A DNA stretch of 64,000 nucleotides from Raphanus sativus (Eukaryota; Streptophyta; Magnoliopsida; Brassicales; Brassicaceae): contig NC_079511.1 of NCBI RefSeq assembly GCF_000801105.2, forward strand, positions 18,375,792 to 18,439,791. Direction: 5' to 3'. The position numbers and the translations under genes were made by a program. Below, in pieces: positions 45,551-56,609 of the stretch. Positions within the stretch are counted from its first letter, which is position 1, and each line of letters begins with the position of its first letter. A model generated the notes under the pieces. That model had not been told where the DNA came from. It saw nothing but the letters and a program-made list of their open reading frames with translations, and did not search any database.

Positions 45551-46847
45551 ATGCTTGATTCTAGGATCGTTGGATTGTGGTTGTTCACCCACACATCTGG
45601 ACAAGTAGATGCTGATGTTGTTAATCCTCCAGTTTTATTGTTGACTCAGCTGGAGGAAGTTAACAATGAAGCTGGATTGTCTGTAAGTCAGCTAACCCTA
45701 CTGAGGTTCGAGTGGGGGAGAGCTGAGCTGCAGCTGGAACAAGAGCTGGAAGGGGAAGCTGAATCCTCTTGTGATGTGAACCAGACAGATCCAAACATTG
45801 TTGCAACAACAGGAGGACTAACCGGTGGATTAGACAGCTGTTTTGACAGCTAATGTCGAGCTGGACCAGTAGCTGAGGTGGTCTAGATTTATCCACCAGC
45901 TAGGACAGCTTGGTTAGTGGACTACCTGAGGGTGCTGGAGCACATAGCTCAGATGAGAACTAAGTATTTCTCAGGTAGTATGGATCTTTTTGAGGCAGAT
46001 GAGTGGAGGTTTTGATTGGGTTGTAACTTCAGCTCAACTCACTGCTTAAGGGTATTGTGTTCTAAACCGAAATTATTCTGGAAACTGAGATGACCATGGA
46101 AACTTACTAGGTGAGCCAAGAGAGAGTTGAGGCAAGATAGGGTATCATGCTTGTGAACGGGAAAGTTCCAAGGTGAACCGGCTTGGCCAAGATGCACTCT
46201 CCAAGGGCAAGATCCTGAAACAGAAGGTTGTTTGATATAGTTATCTCGGAATAATAGATGGATTGGACGTATCGATGCAATGCAAGATCTGTTATGGACG
46301 ACTGGACCAGGGAAGTAACATGAATCTGAGAGTGTCTTAGGTTAAAAGAAACGTGCAGCACTCTTTGGAGGTATGTGTTATCCTTGGTGGCCGTTCAAAA
46401 CAAGTGAGCATTTGCAAGGTTCAAGTTGGTTTAAAGGAGACGCTACATGGCTAGTATACGAGTGGCTTGGGATCAGATGGATAAGCTTGGACTCGGTATA
46501 AGTCAATGTAGGATTCCTTAGATCAAGTTGAGCGGATTGAGAACACGGTGTTAAGTGGCTTGGTAAGATGGGGATTGAGGTATATTATAAACACTCTTGT
46601 GAATGGTATGGGACATTCACAGAAATGTGACACTTTGGAGAATGGTATGGGACGTTTTCCAAATGTGTGATCAAACCGATATCTTACTCATCTAGGTACT
46701 TAATGTTTGTGGATCTGATTGTGGTCCGCCTTAAGAATCACGAGGTGATCATAGGTATGGACTGGCTTGTCAAGAATCGGGCCACCTTGGACTGTCATCA
46801 TGGAAGGATGCAGTTTGAGAGTGGGTGTGGACCCCCGATCAAGTACC
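45551..46847 (+). pseudogene. Chromovirus internal remnant with protease fragment
   Basis: Most of this 1.3 kb is too decayed to read. A 100-residue open stretch (45551-45853, TTG start) has no family match I recognise. At 46667-46844 the protease C-terminal part is clear: VDLIVVRLKNHEVIIGMDWL and KNRATLDCHHGRMQF, as in Tekay-type chromoviruses. At about 46846 the protease jumps straight into LTR sequence (matching 43888), so everything from protease to the first 860 bp of the 3' LTR was deleted. Confidence 0.72.
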
Positions 46848-49800
46848 AAGGACAGCCTTAAGGGCAGATGTGTGTAGAAAGGCAGTTTCATGGGTACTGA
46901 AGGGGGAAGTGATGCACGACCCTAGGGTGGTGTTTGATCATGTATGAACACACCCTAGGCTTCCTCTGTGTCTTAGGGACACACGCAAATGGTCAGAAGA
47001 GAATGGAGAAGGCCGGACTTCACTCCCAATGGCATGAACAGCCTTGAAGGTAGATGCAGTGCAAAAACTGTTTTCATGGAAGTTCCATGGAAGGGATGAT
47101 GGGTGCGACCCATGAATGGATCTTATCAATACTAGAGATATGTGATAAGACCTGATTAAGACAAGTGCAAGAGGCACAAGGCCGAACCTGATCAGGAAGC
47201 ACAAGATCTAGTAAGATCAAGTATGAGTTAACATGTACATATGATTACTTTGTGGTTTATGTTGGTGTCTCTTGAGGTGCAAATGAGGCCAAGTAAGGCA
47301 CACCCTTGGAGACCATGTATTGTGATGTATTGTAGGGATACAGAACCTGGAGTACAGGGGCGGATCATAGTTGAACTAATTCATCCTTGTGGGATGGTAA
47401 TTAGATGCTAGGCATCAGTTAGTTATTCATGGTGGTTCATGAGTGTACCAGATATATGGTTTTGCATTACCAATGGCTTCAGGCCCTGGCAATGAGGTAA
47501 TGGAATCATATGATATGATAGGTATCAACCTTGGGTTGGTACAGGATTGGATGAGAGCCATGAAGAAGAGCAAGACTGACCAGGTTCATTGGGACATGGT
47601 TCCATGGCCGGTTAGGTATGTGTGAAGACTCATCAGTTCTGAGTCATGTGGGGTGGTTGGTTGATTGACTCAAGACCTGGTGGGCATTATTAATCCATTG
47701 CTATGTTGTTTAGAAATGGAGGCACCGAGCCACATCTTGGCTCTGTTCAGAGAAATCTCTCCATGACCTTGGTTGGGCAGGTAAGTTAAGATCTGATAGT
47801 TCCTGAAGGAATTGTTCAGATCTGATTATGGAAATCTCTTAATGGGTATTTATCATGAATTATCATGGTTTTAATTAGTTTTATCTAATTGATTTAGGGG
47901 TGGTCCCTTATGGCCGGTTTGGCTGATCTTGGCCGAGATCAGTATGATCGAGGCCGGTTATGGGAAATCTGATTGGACCATTCTCTTAGTTTGGAATTAT
48001 CATGAATTTTCATGAATTTTAATTAGTTTTTGGAGCATGTTTGCTTGACGTCGTTTTTGTAGCTGAAGACTTCTCAAAGGTACTTGGTCTGAGGGGATGG
48101 TTGGTTGCATGACTAAGTACCTAAGGAGAGAGTTTATACAGGTATAAGGGAGTTGGACGAGTGGAAGGGGAGCTAGGCAGAGCTACCTCACTTCTCGATC
48201 AGCTGGAAGAGAGTAGGGAACCTCAAGTGAAGTGGTTCAGCTCAGGTAGCTGGATGAGCTAGCTAAACAGTTAAGACAGCTGAGGCAATGAGCTAACAAG
48301 CTCTGTGGATGTGGCAAAGGTATGATCTAGCAATGTTGCTTAGATCTAGATATAATGGTTTGGGGAATGTAACCTTGGTTATTGTATGACTTGGATTAGG
48401 TTCAGAATCAACCTTGGAGCTGGTAGTTGATATACCATGGATTTTACACGTTTTCTACCATGGTATACTAGTGTTTTATTATATATTTAATCTGTTTTCT
48501 AGCCTGTTAGGTATGCGTTCAGGTTCAGGAGCGTTTCGTGATAAAGTGATGTTTTTGGAGCATTTTGGAGCACAAGAGATGATACACCCGAGTTGACCAT
48601 TCAAGACCAAGTAGGAAGTCAACAATGCGATAAGAATCGATCGATACTCATCCATAGTTGTCGATCGGTGTAACTGAGAAGATCCGCGTACTAGAAGATT
48701 ATAATCGATCGATACACATCTAGTGTTGTCGATCGATATCGAGGACGAAATGGTTTAGCCGACTACTTCACCAAGACTTCACCAAATTACGAGATTGTCC
48801 CTGACGAGTTTTTAACCTAATGGAAATGCTTAAATATTCCTGCTAAGTGTTTTTGACGGCAAGAAGAGAGACCTTCGAGAGAAGCAAGCTTCAAAGTTAC
48901 CACAAAGCAGAGAGTGTGTGAGAGAGACTAGAGTTTTACATGTTTTGAGAGATTGGAGAGATTTGTTATCTCCATTTGTTATTCTACTTTATTCTATCTA
49001 TGCAATTCTTTCATCTATCTATTATTATGAATTGCTAAGCTATGTCTGAGTAGTCTACTTGTTAGATATAGGGTTTAAATAGGTTTGTGGGATTAGTCCC
49101 AAACTATAATTGCTAAGTTGTGATATTCATCAAATAGATTGCACCCTAAGCTTGTCCTAGAGTAGCTAACTAGAATATAGATCACTAGGATCTTTGATAT
49201 CTTGAATTATCTATTTGAACTAGTATCTCCTTGGAAAAGAGCTAACCGCCCTCCTTGAGATCTAGTGTTCATTATCGGCTCGCGCCTAGGCATATCTAGA
49301 AGCCGTCGATCGATATTCCGACAGGTGAATCGATCGCCGAGCGAAAGGTGTATCGATCGATATCTCTAAAAATATCGATCGACTCTTTTTCTGTATCAAC
49401 ATACGACAGTTGAGGCCAGAGATCTAGATTATTTACCAGTGAGACATCACTGAGAGTTAAGCGACTGAGTTCTATGGTATCATGCAAACAACTTGTCAGG
49501 CATTTATAGACATTATAATCTCCATTCCTGAATAAAAGCCCTAAGTCTAGCACTCTTCATTTCATTGAAACACCCATCATATTATTAGTTAGAGTAACTA
49601 CCTTGCTCATTTTAGGAATTGTTATTTACATTTTCATTATTAAAACCAACTTCACCTAGGATTGATTAATTGATTAGATTTAATTGGTTCCCTAGCTCCT
49701 CGTGATTCGATCTCTAAGTACTACAGTTGTACCTCTTATTTGAGAGAATAAGCTCTACTGGGTAATTTGAGCACTATCAGTAGTAGTTGTGTATACTAAC

Positions 49801-50060
49801 CATGGATAAGGTGATTCGATCTGACGAGTGTTAGATTGGTTTTAGACCAATGGTTAAGTAGAGAATATTCCGTTGTGCATAAGTTGAAAGGATCTAAGCT
49901 AGGGAATGACAAAGGTAGTCTTAAGCAAAGATCTAAGATACACTTCGCCCTTAGGCGAAAGTATAGATAAACCGCGAAAAATTGAGAGGTTCGGTCAGTG
50001 TGTGGACCGAGCGACGTGAGGCGTCGACCGCGGCCTAGCCGACGGGGTTCGGGTCTTACA
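46848..50060 (+). repeat. Chromovirus 3' LTR, 5'-truncated and split by a solo LTR
   Basis: Matches 43888-45535, with one extra segment of about 200 bp (47895-48095, GGCCGGTTTGG...) absent from the 5' LTR. It ends TCTTACA at 50060 beside TSD copy ATCCC. The interruption at 48428-49784 is the solo LTR. Confidence 0.85.
48423..49784 (+). mobile_element. Athila-related solo LTR, opposite orientation
   Basis: 48428-49779 (1352 bp) runs TGATATACCATGG...GAGCACTATCA with TSD GTAGT at 48423-48427 and 49780-49784. Ends, ACCATGG boxes, the GTGTTTTATATA-like segment and TCGATCGA words (48635, 48701, 48726, 49304, 49350, 49372) mark it as a diverged relative of the Athila-type LTRs, on the plus strand. 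Intra-element LTR recombination would leave this product. Confidence 0.9.
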
Positions 50061-50065
50061 ATCCC

Positions 50066-50520
50066 GAAGGCTCGCCCTCCTCGCTCTTAGCACACCTCTT
50101 CCTCTTCACCGACCCAGTCACAGGAACAGCCCTCGTGCGTCCCTTAGGTAGCGGTGCGGCACTAGATTCCAATGCATCTTCCTGACCGGAGATCACAATC
50201 GGAGCGGTAGAGGAGCCTAAGGGACGAGCTTGAACGTCGAGTGTCTGCTCAGGAACAACGGCTCTTTCCACAGGAAGTGGAGCGTTGCATCGAACTTCGA
50301 GTCCAGGTGCTTGGGGCGGAGGCACCGGTGAAGAAGGAACGCTAAGTGCTTCGGCTCGGGCCCGCTTCTCGGCGTTGCGTCGCGACAACTTGTTCTTGAA
50401 AGAACAGAACCCGTCAACAAACGACTGCGTAGCGTCAGGAACAGTCGAAGCCGGCGAGGCTTGGCTGGCTTCGCCCATCTCGACGTCGGAATGCTTCTTT
50501 TCAGGTTGGGAAGAAGACAT
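50066..50520 (-). pseudogene. Antisense ORF of the Tat element, 5' part
   Basis: Starts at ATG 50520, MSSSQPEKKHSDVEMGEASQ, and continues with DGFCSFKNKLSRRNAEKRAR, Pro/Ala-rich linkers and a basic VKRKRCAKSEEGE. It is a low-complexity, charged protein with a nuclear-localisation-like KRKR. It is cut at the chromovirus target site; the rest is at 27847-27494. The ATG is 200 bases from the 3' LTR, pointing away from it, so it is antisense to pol. Function unknown. Confidence 0.62.
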
Positions 50521-50719
50521 TTTTGCTTAAGAAATCAAAGGGGGAAGAAGTTGAAAGAGAGAAGTGTGTGAAGAATGAGAAGTGATGAGCTACTACTTAT
50601 AGGGAATTGAGGATGACATGGATTTCCATAATAAAATACTCTTAGCCAAAAATTTCGATTTTCAACTCATATCTTCCGCCCGCAAAATCGTCTCCGAGTC
50701 TTACGGGCTGGGGGCTAAC
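50521..50719. other. Tat spacer and polypurine tract before the 3' LTR
   Basis: Ends with GGGCTGGGGGCTAAC (50705-50719), the plausible polypurine tract. It also has to hold the promoter of the antisense ORF; a TATAGGG sequence near 50598 is a weak candidate. Confidence 0.5.
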
Positions 50720-50866
50720 TGTTGGGGTCAAAAGCGGTTATCTCGAAATCAACGGCTAAGATTATTTCTTATCTACGGACTTTCCGCAAAACAATCACTA
50801 AAAGGAAAAACAGAAATAAAACAAGCACGACCACGACATAGCTCTAAGCGCCGGGCGCGCAGAACG

Positions 50867-52111
50867 GACGTCCCGTTTCTGCTCGTCGGGCGCCCAGACT
50901 CGCATCCTGGACGCTGGACGCCCAGACTTACGTTCTGGGCGCCGGGAGTGCAGAACAGACGTCCCGTTTCTGCTCGCCGGGCGCCCAGACTTACGTTTGG
51001 GCGCCGGGCGCCCAAACTTATGTTTTGGGCGCCGGGCGTCCAAACGGACGTCCTGTTTCTAGGGTGCCCAGACTTACGTTCTGGGCGCCGGGCGTGCATA
51101 ACTGACGTCCCGTTTCTGCTTCTGGGCGCCGGGCGCGCAGAACGGACGTCTCATTTCTGCTCGTCGGGCGCCCAGACTCACGTCCTGGGCGCCGGGTGCC
51201 CAAACTTACGTTCTAGGCGCCGGGCGTGCAGAACAGACGTTCCGTTTTTGCTCACCGGGCGCCCAGACTCGCGTCTTGGGCACCGGGCGTCCAGACGGAT
51301 GTCCCGTTTTTGCTCGTCGGGCGCCCAGATTTACGTTCTGGGCGCCGGGAATGCAGAACGGACATCCCGTTTCTGCTCGTCGGGTGCCCAGACTCGCGTC
51401 TTGGGACGGGATTCTGGATGGACGTCCCGTTTCTGCTCGCCGGGCGCCCAAACTCACGTCCTGGGCGCCGGGCGCCCACACTTACGTTCTGGGCGTCGGG
51501 CGTGCAGAACAGACGTCCCGTTTCTGCTCGCCGGGCGCCAAGACTAGCCTTCTGGGCACCGGGCGTCCAGACGGACGTCCCGTTTCTGCTCGTCGGGTGC
51601 CTAGACTCGCGTCTTGGGCGCCGGGCGTCCAGACGGATGTCCTGTTTCTGCTCGCCGGGCGCCCAGACTCGCGTCATGGGCGCAGGGCGCCCAGATTTAC
51701 GTTCTAGGCGCCGAACATGCAGAACGGACGTCCCGTTTCTGCTCGTCGGGCTTTCAGACTCGCGTCCTGGGCCGGGCTTTCAGACGGACGTCCCGTTTCT
51801 GCTCGCCGGGCACCCAAACTCGCGTCCTGGGCACCAGGCGCCCACACTTACGTTCTGGGCGTCGGGCGTGCAGAACAGATGTCCCGTTTCTGCTCGCCGG
51901 GCGCCCAGACTCGCGTTCTGGGCACCGGGCGCCCAGACTTACGTTCCGGGCACCTGGCGTCCAGACGGACGTCCCGTTTCTGCTCGCCGGGCGCCCAGAC
52001 TTACATTCTAGGCGTCGGGAATCCAGACGGACGTCTCGTTTCTGCGCGCCGGGCGCCCATACTTAGATCCTGGGCGTCGGGCGCCGAGACCTCGATCCTG
52101 GGCGCCGGGCT
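50867..52111 (+). repeat. GC-rich minisatellite inside the Tat LTR
   Basis: Seventeen units can be aligned on ACGTCCCGTTTCTGCTCG. Measured starts give lengths mostly of 60-63 or 89-92 bp, with two short ones (41 and 57). The 29-bp difference equals one extra submodule built on GGGCGCCGGGCGCCCAGACT. GGGCGCC/GGCGCCC dyads recur in every unit. Long ORFs here in several frames are products of the repeat. Confidence 0.92.
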
Positions 52112-52642
52112 GTGGGTCATTCGACGAGTACGGCCCATTTTCCTATACTTTGCATCCTTGCTTGAAGCTTCGCAGTACGAATCTTTAAAATCGTAAATCT
52201 AAGACTCCCGTTCCGTTTCAATCGGAATCGTTGCGGAAGATTCAGTTAACTGAAAGATTAACGGAAAGATTTCAATTCATCGTATAAGACGATGGCAGTT
52301 ATCTTAAAACACCAATCATCTCAACTATACGAGGAATTGGGGATCTTTCGTAAAATCGATATCGCGACAAGATTACTTTCTCGGAAAAATCGTAAAAACG
52401 TCCAAGGTCTAAAGAACGGCCCGAAAGGGTCCAAACATGGCCGACCGGCCCATTTACGATTTTTAAACTAAAGTCGAGATAAGTATGACGGTTTGTATTT
52501 ATCTTCACATAACAAGATAAATGTCAAGTTTCCCGAAGATAAATGTCAAGATTTCCGATAAGCACGATAGATCGACGAAAATGGAAAAGCCCGATTCGCG
52601 ACAGATTTGGCCTAAAAGGAGAATAGACCGTCTTAAGAGGAG

Positions 52643-52650
52643 TATATAAA
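52643..52650 (+). promoter_or_regulatory. TATA box of the Tat LTR
   Basis: TATATAAA 500 bases downstream of the minisatellite and 210 bases before a polyadenylation-type signal. This places U3/R near 52675. Confidence 0.62.
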
Positions 52651-53010
52651 GAAGCTTGGGGGCAAGGAGCAGAGGCATCAGAGCAAATCCGAGATTTAGA
52701 GACTTAGAGAATTCCTGTTAGCTTAGAGAACTTAGGGCTTAGGTGGTTAGACTAGCAAGGCAAGGCTTAGGACATTTTGTTGCCTGCAGTTCTATATTTT
52801 CTGTCGCAGCATATCTCTTCTCTTTTTCGGAAAAACTTTGTATTCGTATCATTCAATTAATAAAACGCCTCCGAGCGACTTTCTATTTATGATTTGTCTT
52901 CTATTTTTCTTTTTCGATTTCGTGTGGTTACGCAGAGAATCCAGACCTTCAGGGAAAGTCAGGTTATCTTTGGCAGAAGTGTTTCGACTTGTTTATCTTG
53001 GATTTGTACA

Positions 53011-53204
53011 TTTGACTTGTTTATATATTTGACAGAATTGTCCATTTTTCATTTGTAGGTGTTGAATTATTCAAAGTAAAATACTTTTTAGTTTTTTTTT
53101 CAAAATATGTGGTTTCACTTTTATTTATGATTTTTGAAACAAAATGGCTAAGTTAACTTTTATAGTATTGAATGTGGGCAATATTTGCATATTTAAAATA
53201 AAAA
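53011..53204. other. AT-rich spacer
   Basis: No feature seen beyond poly-T runs. Confidence 0.4.
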
Positions 53205-54536
53205 CTAGATTTTTATCCGCGCAGATGTTTGTTTTCGATTTTATATAAATATATTTCAATTTTATACTTTTAGTGGTATACATTTTTAAGATTAATCATA
53301 TGTCTAAACTTTTATATAACTATTTCAAATAAAATATTTTTATAGTTCACATGTTATGATTAATCAATTGTTTAAAACTGTCACATGTATTTGTCGCTTT
53401 TATTATATAATTATCTTAAAGTATTTTCATTTATTTAAAGAACAAATTAATATATGCATTAAACAACATATTCAAGATTATTTTATATTAAATTTATGCT
53501 TATTTTGATCCGCCGATCTTCAAAACTGAATTTTCTATTAAAAATACTTTTTACGTTTATTCATTTTTGATAATATATTATTATATAAACAAAAGTCTAA
53601 GATATGTCAGCTTTTATACTTATATTATATATTTTGCAAATGTTAAATTTTTATGTCATCGTATTATATTTAGCATAGATATTTATATTTATGAAAATAA
53701 ATCTATAAATTTATCAACTTAATATAACTTTATCATATTTAGTTCAATATAATAATTTTATTTTAACTTGAATTATTATTATAAAATAGACAAAATAAGA
53801 TAAATTTTTTAATTTTTCAATTATAAATGATAACAGAATATATATTAATGTATAATAATAGGACATTGCTAATTACGAAATTAGTTGAAATATTTACATA
53901 AACTTTTTGAAAATTAAGATATTGTTAAAATATTTTTAAATATATTTTTAAAATAAATATTTATATTTAAAATGAAAATATATGATGGTTAAAATATTAT
54001 ATTACTAGAGTTAATGAAATACATGTAAAAAAATATAATTGTGTTGTATAGTTTGCTAATGTTAACCTATTTTACCAACATATTATATTTTGAAACTAAT
54101 TATTTAAGAAAATGATTAAAAATTTTAAGAAAATAAAATATAAAAAATTAGTTCAATATAATAATTTTTCTTACAATAATTGATTATGATTATACAATAG
54201 ATTAAATATGATTAGATTTATATTTTTATTTTATAAAATATATTAATGTATAACAATATTTCATAACTAATTTCGAAATTAGTGAATATATTTACAAAAA
54301 AAATCTTTGAAAATTTAAGATCTTATTAATATCTTTTTAGAAAAATTGTAAAATTTTTAAAATATATATTTATATTTAAAATGAAAAGATATCAAAAGAT
54401 ATTATGATTAAATAGTTAAAAGATTATATATATTATTAGTCTTAGTAAAATAAGTTTAATAAAAATTAAAGAATGGTCCAAATTAAAAAAAAATCATACA
54501 TGAAAAAAATCATAACTTCCGTTTTATTATATAAGA
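53205..54536 (-). mobile_element. Helitron-like element D (minus strand)
   Basis: On the minus strand the element starts TCTTATATAATAAAACGG (54536) and ends GCGCGGATAAAAATCTAG (53205-53208), host T following. The interior is over 80% A/T and has no ORF. The 3' hairpin is degenerate. It is a short non-autonomous element. Confidence 0.6.
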
Positions 54537-54544
54537 TTTGTAAA

Positions 54545-56609
54545 TCTTATATAATAAAGTTGGCTTTTTTCTCCTTGGGGGTTTTAATGCCATGTGGCAC
54601 ACTCTTTTCAACAATTATTTTTTTCTTTAATTTATATTTAATAGGTTTTAATGTTAGTTATGAAAGACATTGAGTTTTTAAAAATTTCCTCATAAAAACC
54701 CAAACATTTATAACAATGTTTTGAACCCAAACAGAGCCACCGTTGAATCGGTAAACTCTCCGACCCAATAGAAATCAGATTTGAGTTTTGTGAAAAAGCC
54801 AAAATATAAAACCCCAATTAAAACCTCTAAAAACTCACTGAAACCCAAAACCCCATACCGGTTGCACCACTGGTTAAAACAGAATTTAAAATATAATTAA
54901 AACTAAAAAAAATAAAAATTATCTATTGGTTTAACTAAAAAATATAAAATAAAAATCCAATACCGGTTACACCACTGGTTGAATCAATAGATAATTTTTA
55001 TTTTTTTTTAGTTTTTAGTTATGTTTTAAATTATGTTTTATATTATAAATTTCCAATTATAAAGTTAGATTTTTTTTCAGTTTTATTACCGTCTTTCTAT
55101 TCTTCTACACTACAATTTACGTTTACAAGGAAGGTGAGTAAGCGTGATTTTGCTCGACCCGCACATTCGTAAAACAAACTCAAGGACGATCAAGCTTATT
55201 ATTCCTCTACATTACAATTTACGTTTGCAAGAAAAGTGAGTAAGTTGTTTTTTATTTAACTTAGTTTATAACAAGTCATTACATTTTTAATTTACAGATC
55301 AAAAGGAATAAGATCATATGATCATGTGGATTACAAAACATGTTTTGAATTGTTGAAGAACAAGAACATGGCGAGCTGTTGGTAAGTTTTAAAATTTAGA
55401 GAAAAACAAAATTAGTTGATGTGATTTGGTGTTAATTTATTTTTATTATTGACAATTTACTGATATGATGTTTTAATTTTGGTTTATTTTGCATTGGAAG
55501 TTTAATTTATTATTCACATTCGACATAAATATTTGTGAATTGTATGTCTTGATTTTTTTAGATGTTATAACTCTTATGTTACAAATTTTTTAAATAGTCT
55601 AAACTATTTCTTAATATTTTGTATGTCAGATGAAGATAAAAATATAGAAACCAAGGTTAAGTATTTTCTAAATTTTTAAGCATAAAATAGATAAATATCC
55701 AAACTATTATTTTATGTTTAGAAAACATTTCAAAATATTAACTATTATATAAAATTTTCATAGCTAATATGTTATTATATAATAAAATTAATTATTTATT
55801 AACATGCGGTTCATCAACAGTTGGTCCAATAATTCATTGATCCGGCCAATTCAGTGACCCGGTCAATCGTCAGATCCAGTGTATGGGTAGGGTTTCAAAA
55901 TCATGGTTTATAGGTTTTCTTTATATTTGACATTGACTATGGAGAATAGAGCCTCTATGATTCTCTATAGTGAACAATATGTATCACTTTCATAAATTCG
56001 ATCCACATGATCCGTATGACCAAAAATCTTAAACCCGCATCCGCCCCTCCAAAACCCGTGGGTAAACCGTCTTACTCACGGGTAATAATAATTATATTAA
56101 AAACTAATTATTTTAATTATATATTATTATTTTAATTATATATTAATTATTTTCATTATATATTAAGTATTAAAAAACAATATTAAAATAATACATTATA
56201 ACTAAAATTATAAAAATAGTTTATATGTTTATATATTTTTACGAAAAAAAAACTTTTTTTTTAATTTGCGGGTCGGCGGTATCCACGACTCATATTCGGC
56301 TGACCCGCACCCGCTCCACTTAAACTAATCTTAACCCACACCCGCACTCGCAGTTCGAAAATTTTAAACCGATCGATCCGCACCCGCTCCACGGCGGGTC
56401 AAACGGGGCGGAGCCCCCGGGATTTGAATTGAATTCTCAGCTCTATTAACCACTATCAAAAAGATTAGAAAATATCATTTTTAATTTTTTATACATATTT
56501 TCATTTCATATTTTTAGAATATTTTATTTACTAAGATCATATAATAAATTATAAATATATGTAAAAATACAACATATGAACCCGGCGCGTAGCACCGGAA
56601 TACCACTAG
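54545..56609 (+). mobile_element. Helitron-like element A (plus strand)
   Basis: Starts TCTTATATAATAAAGTTGGC and ends at CTAG 56606-56609 after GGCGCGTAGCACCGG. The 5' segment CTCCTTGGGGG...ATGCCATGTGGCA is shared with element B. Inside are an AT-rich inverted repeat (54890-55030), a 45-bp direct repeat (ACAATTTACGTTT... near 55110 and 55213) and a GC-richer ACCCGCACCCGC block (56025-56420). No transposase. Confidence 0.7.

Larger units (their letters stand above)
27848..50065 (+). mobile_element. Chromovirus (Tekay-like) relic nested in the Tat element
   Basis: The relic spans 27853-50060 with TSD ATCCC at 27848-27852 and 50061-50065. It starts TGTCATGTCCCC and ends TCTTACA. It consists of a 5' LTR split by the Athila array, an initiator-tRNA-Met-like primer site, a short gag/protease remnant, and a 5'-truncated 3' LTR. 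All of RT, RNase H and integrase is deleted. Without the nested inserts it would be about 5.7 kb. Long LTRs of about 2.5 kb and the protease motif suggest the Tekay/Del clade. Confidence 0.87.
50720..53010 (+). repeat. Tat-lineage 3' LTR (right end approximate)
   Basis: Starts TGTTGGGGTCAAAAGCGG after the polypurine tract. The first 1.4 kb hold a GC-rich minisatellite. A TATA box is at 52643-52650 and AATAAAAC, a polyadenylation-type signal, at 52857. The end is placed at TTTGTACA near 53010 but could be 20-30 bases to either side, because no second LTR or TSD is available. Confidence 0.7.

Noticed and set aside
50867..52111. Possible CRISPR-like array
   Set aside because: Units are degenerate, GC-rich, without unique spacers, and lie in a plant LTR.
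50618..52196. Long ORFs of 140-309 codons in several frames and both strands
   Set aside because: They are produced by the GC-rich minisatellite, which lacks stops in several frames; proteins are repetitive (PVSARRAPRL type) and frames are mutually shadowing.
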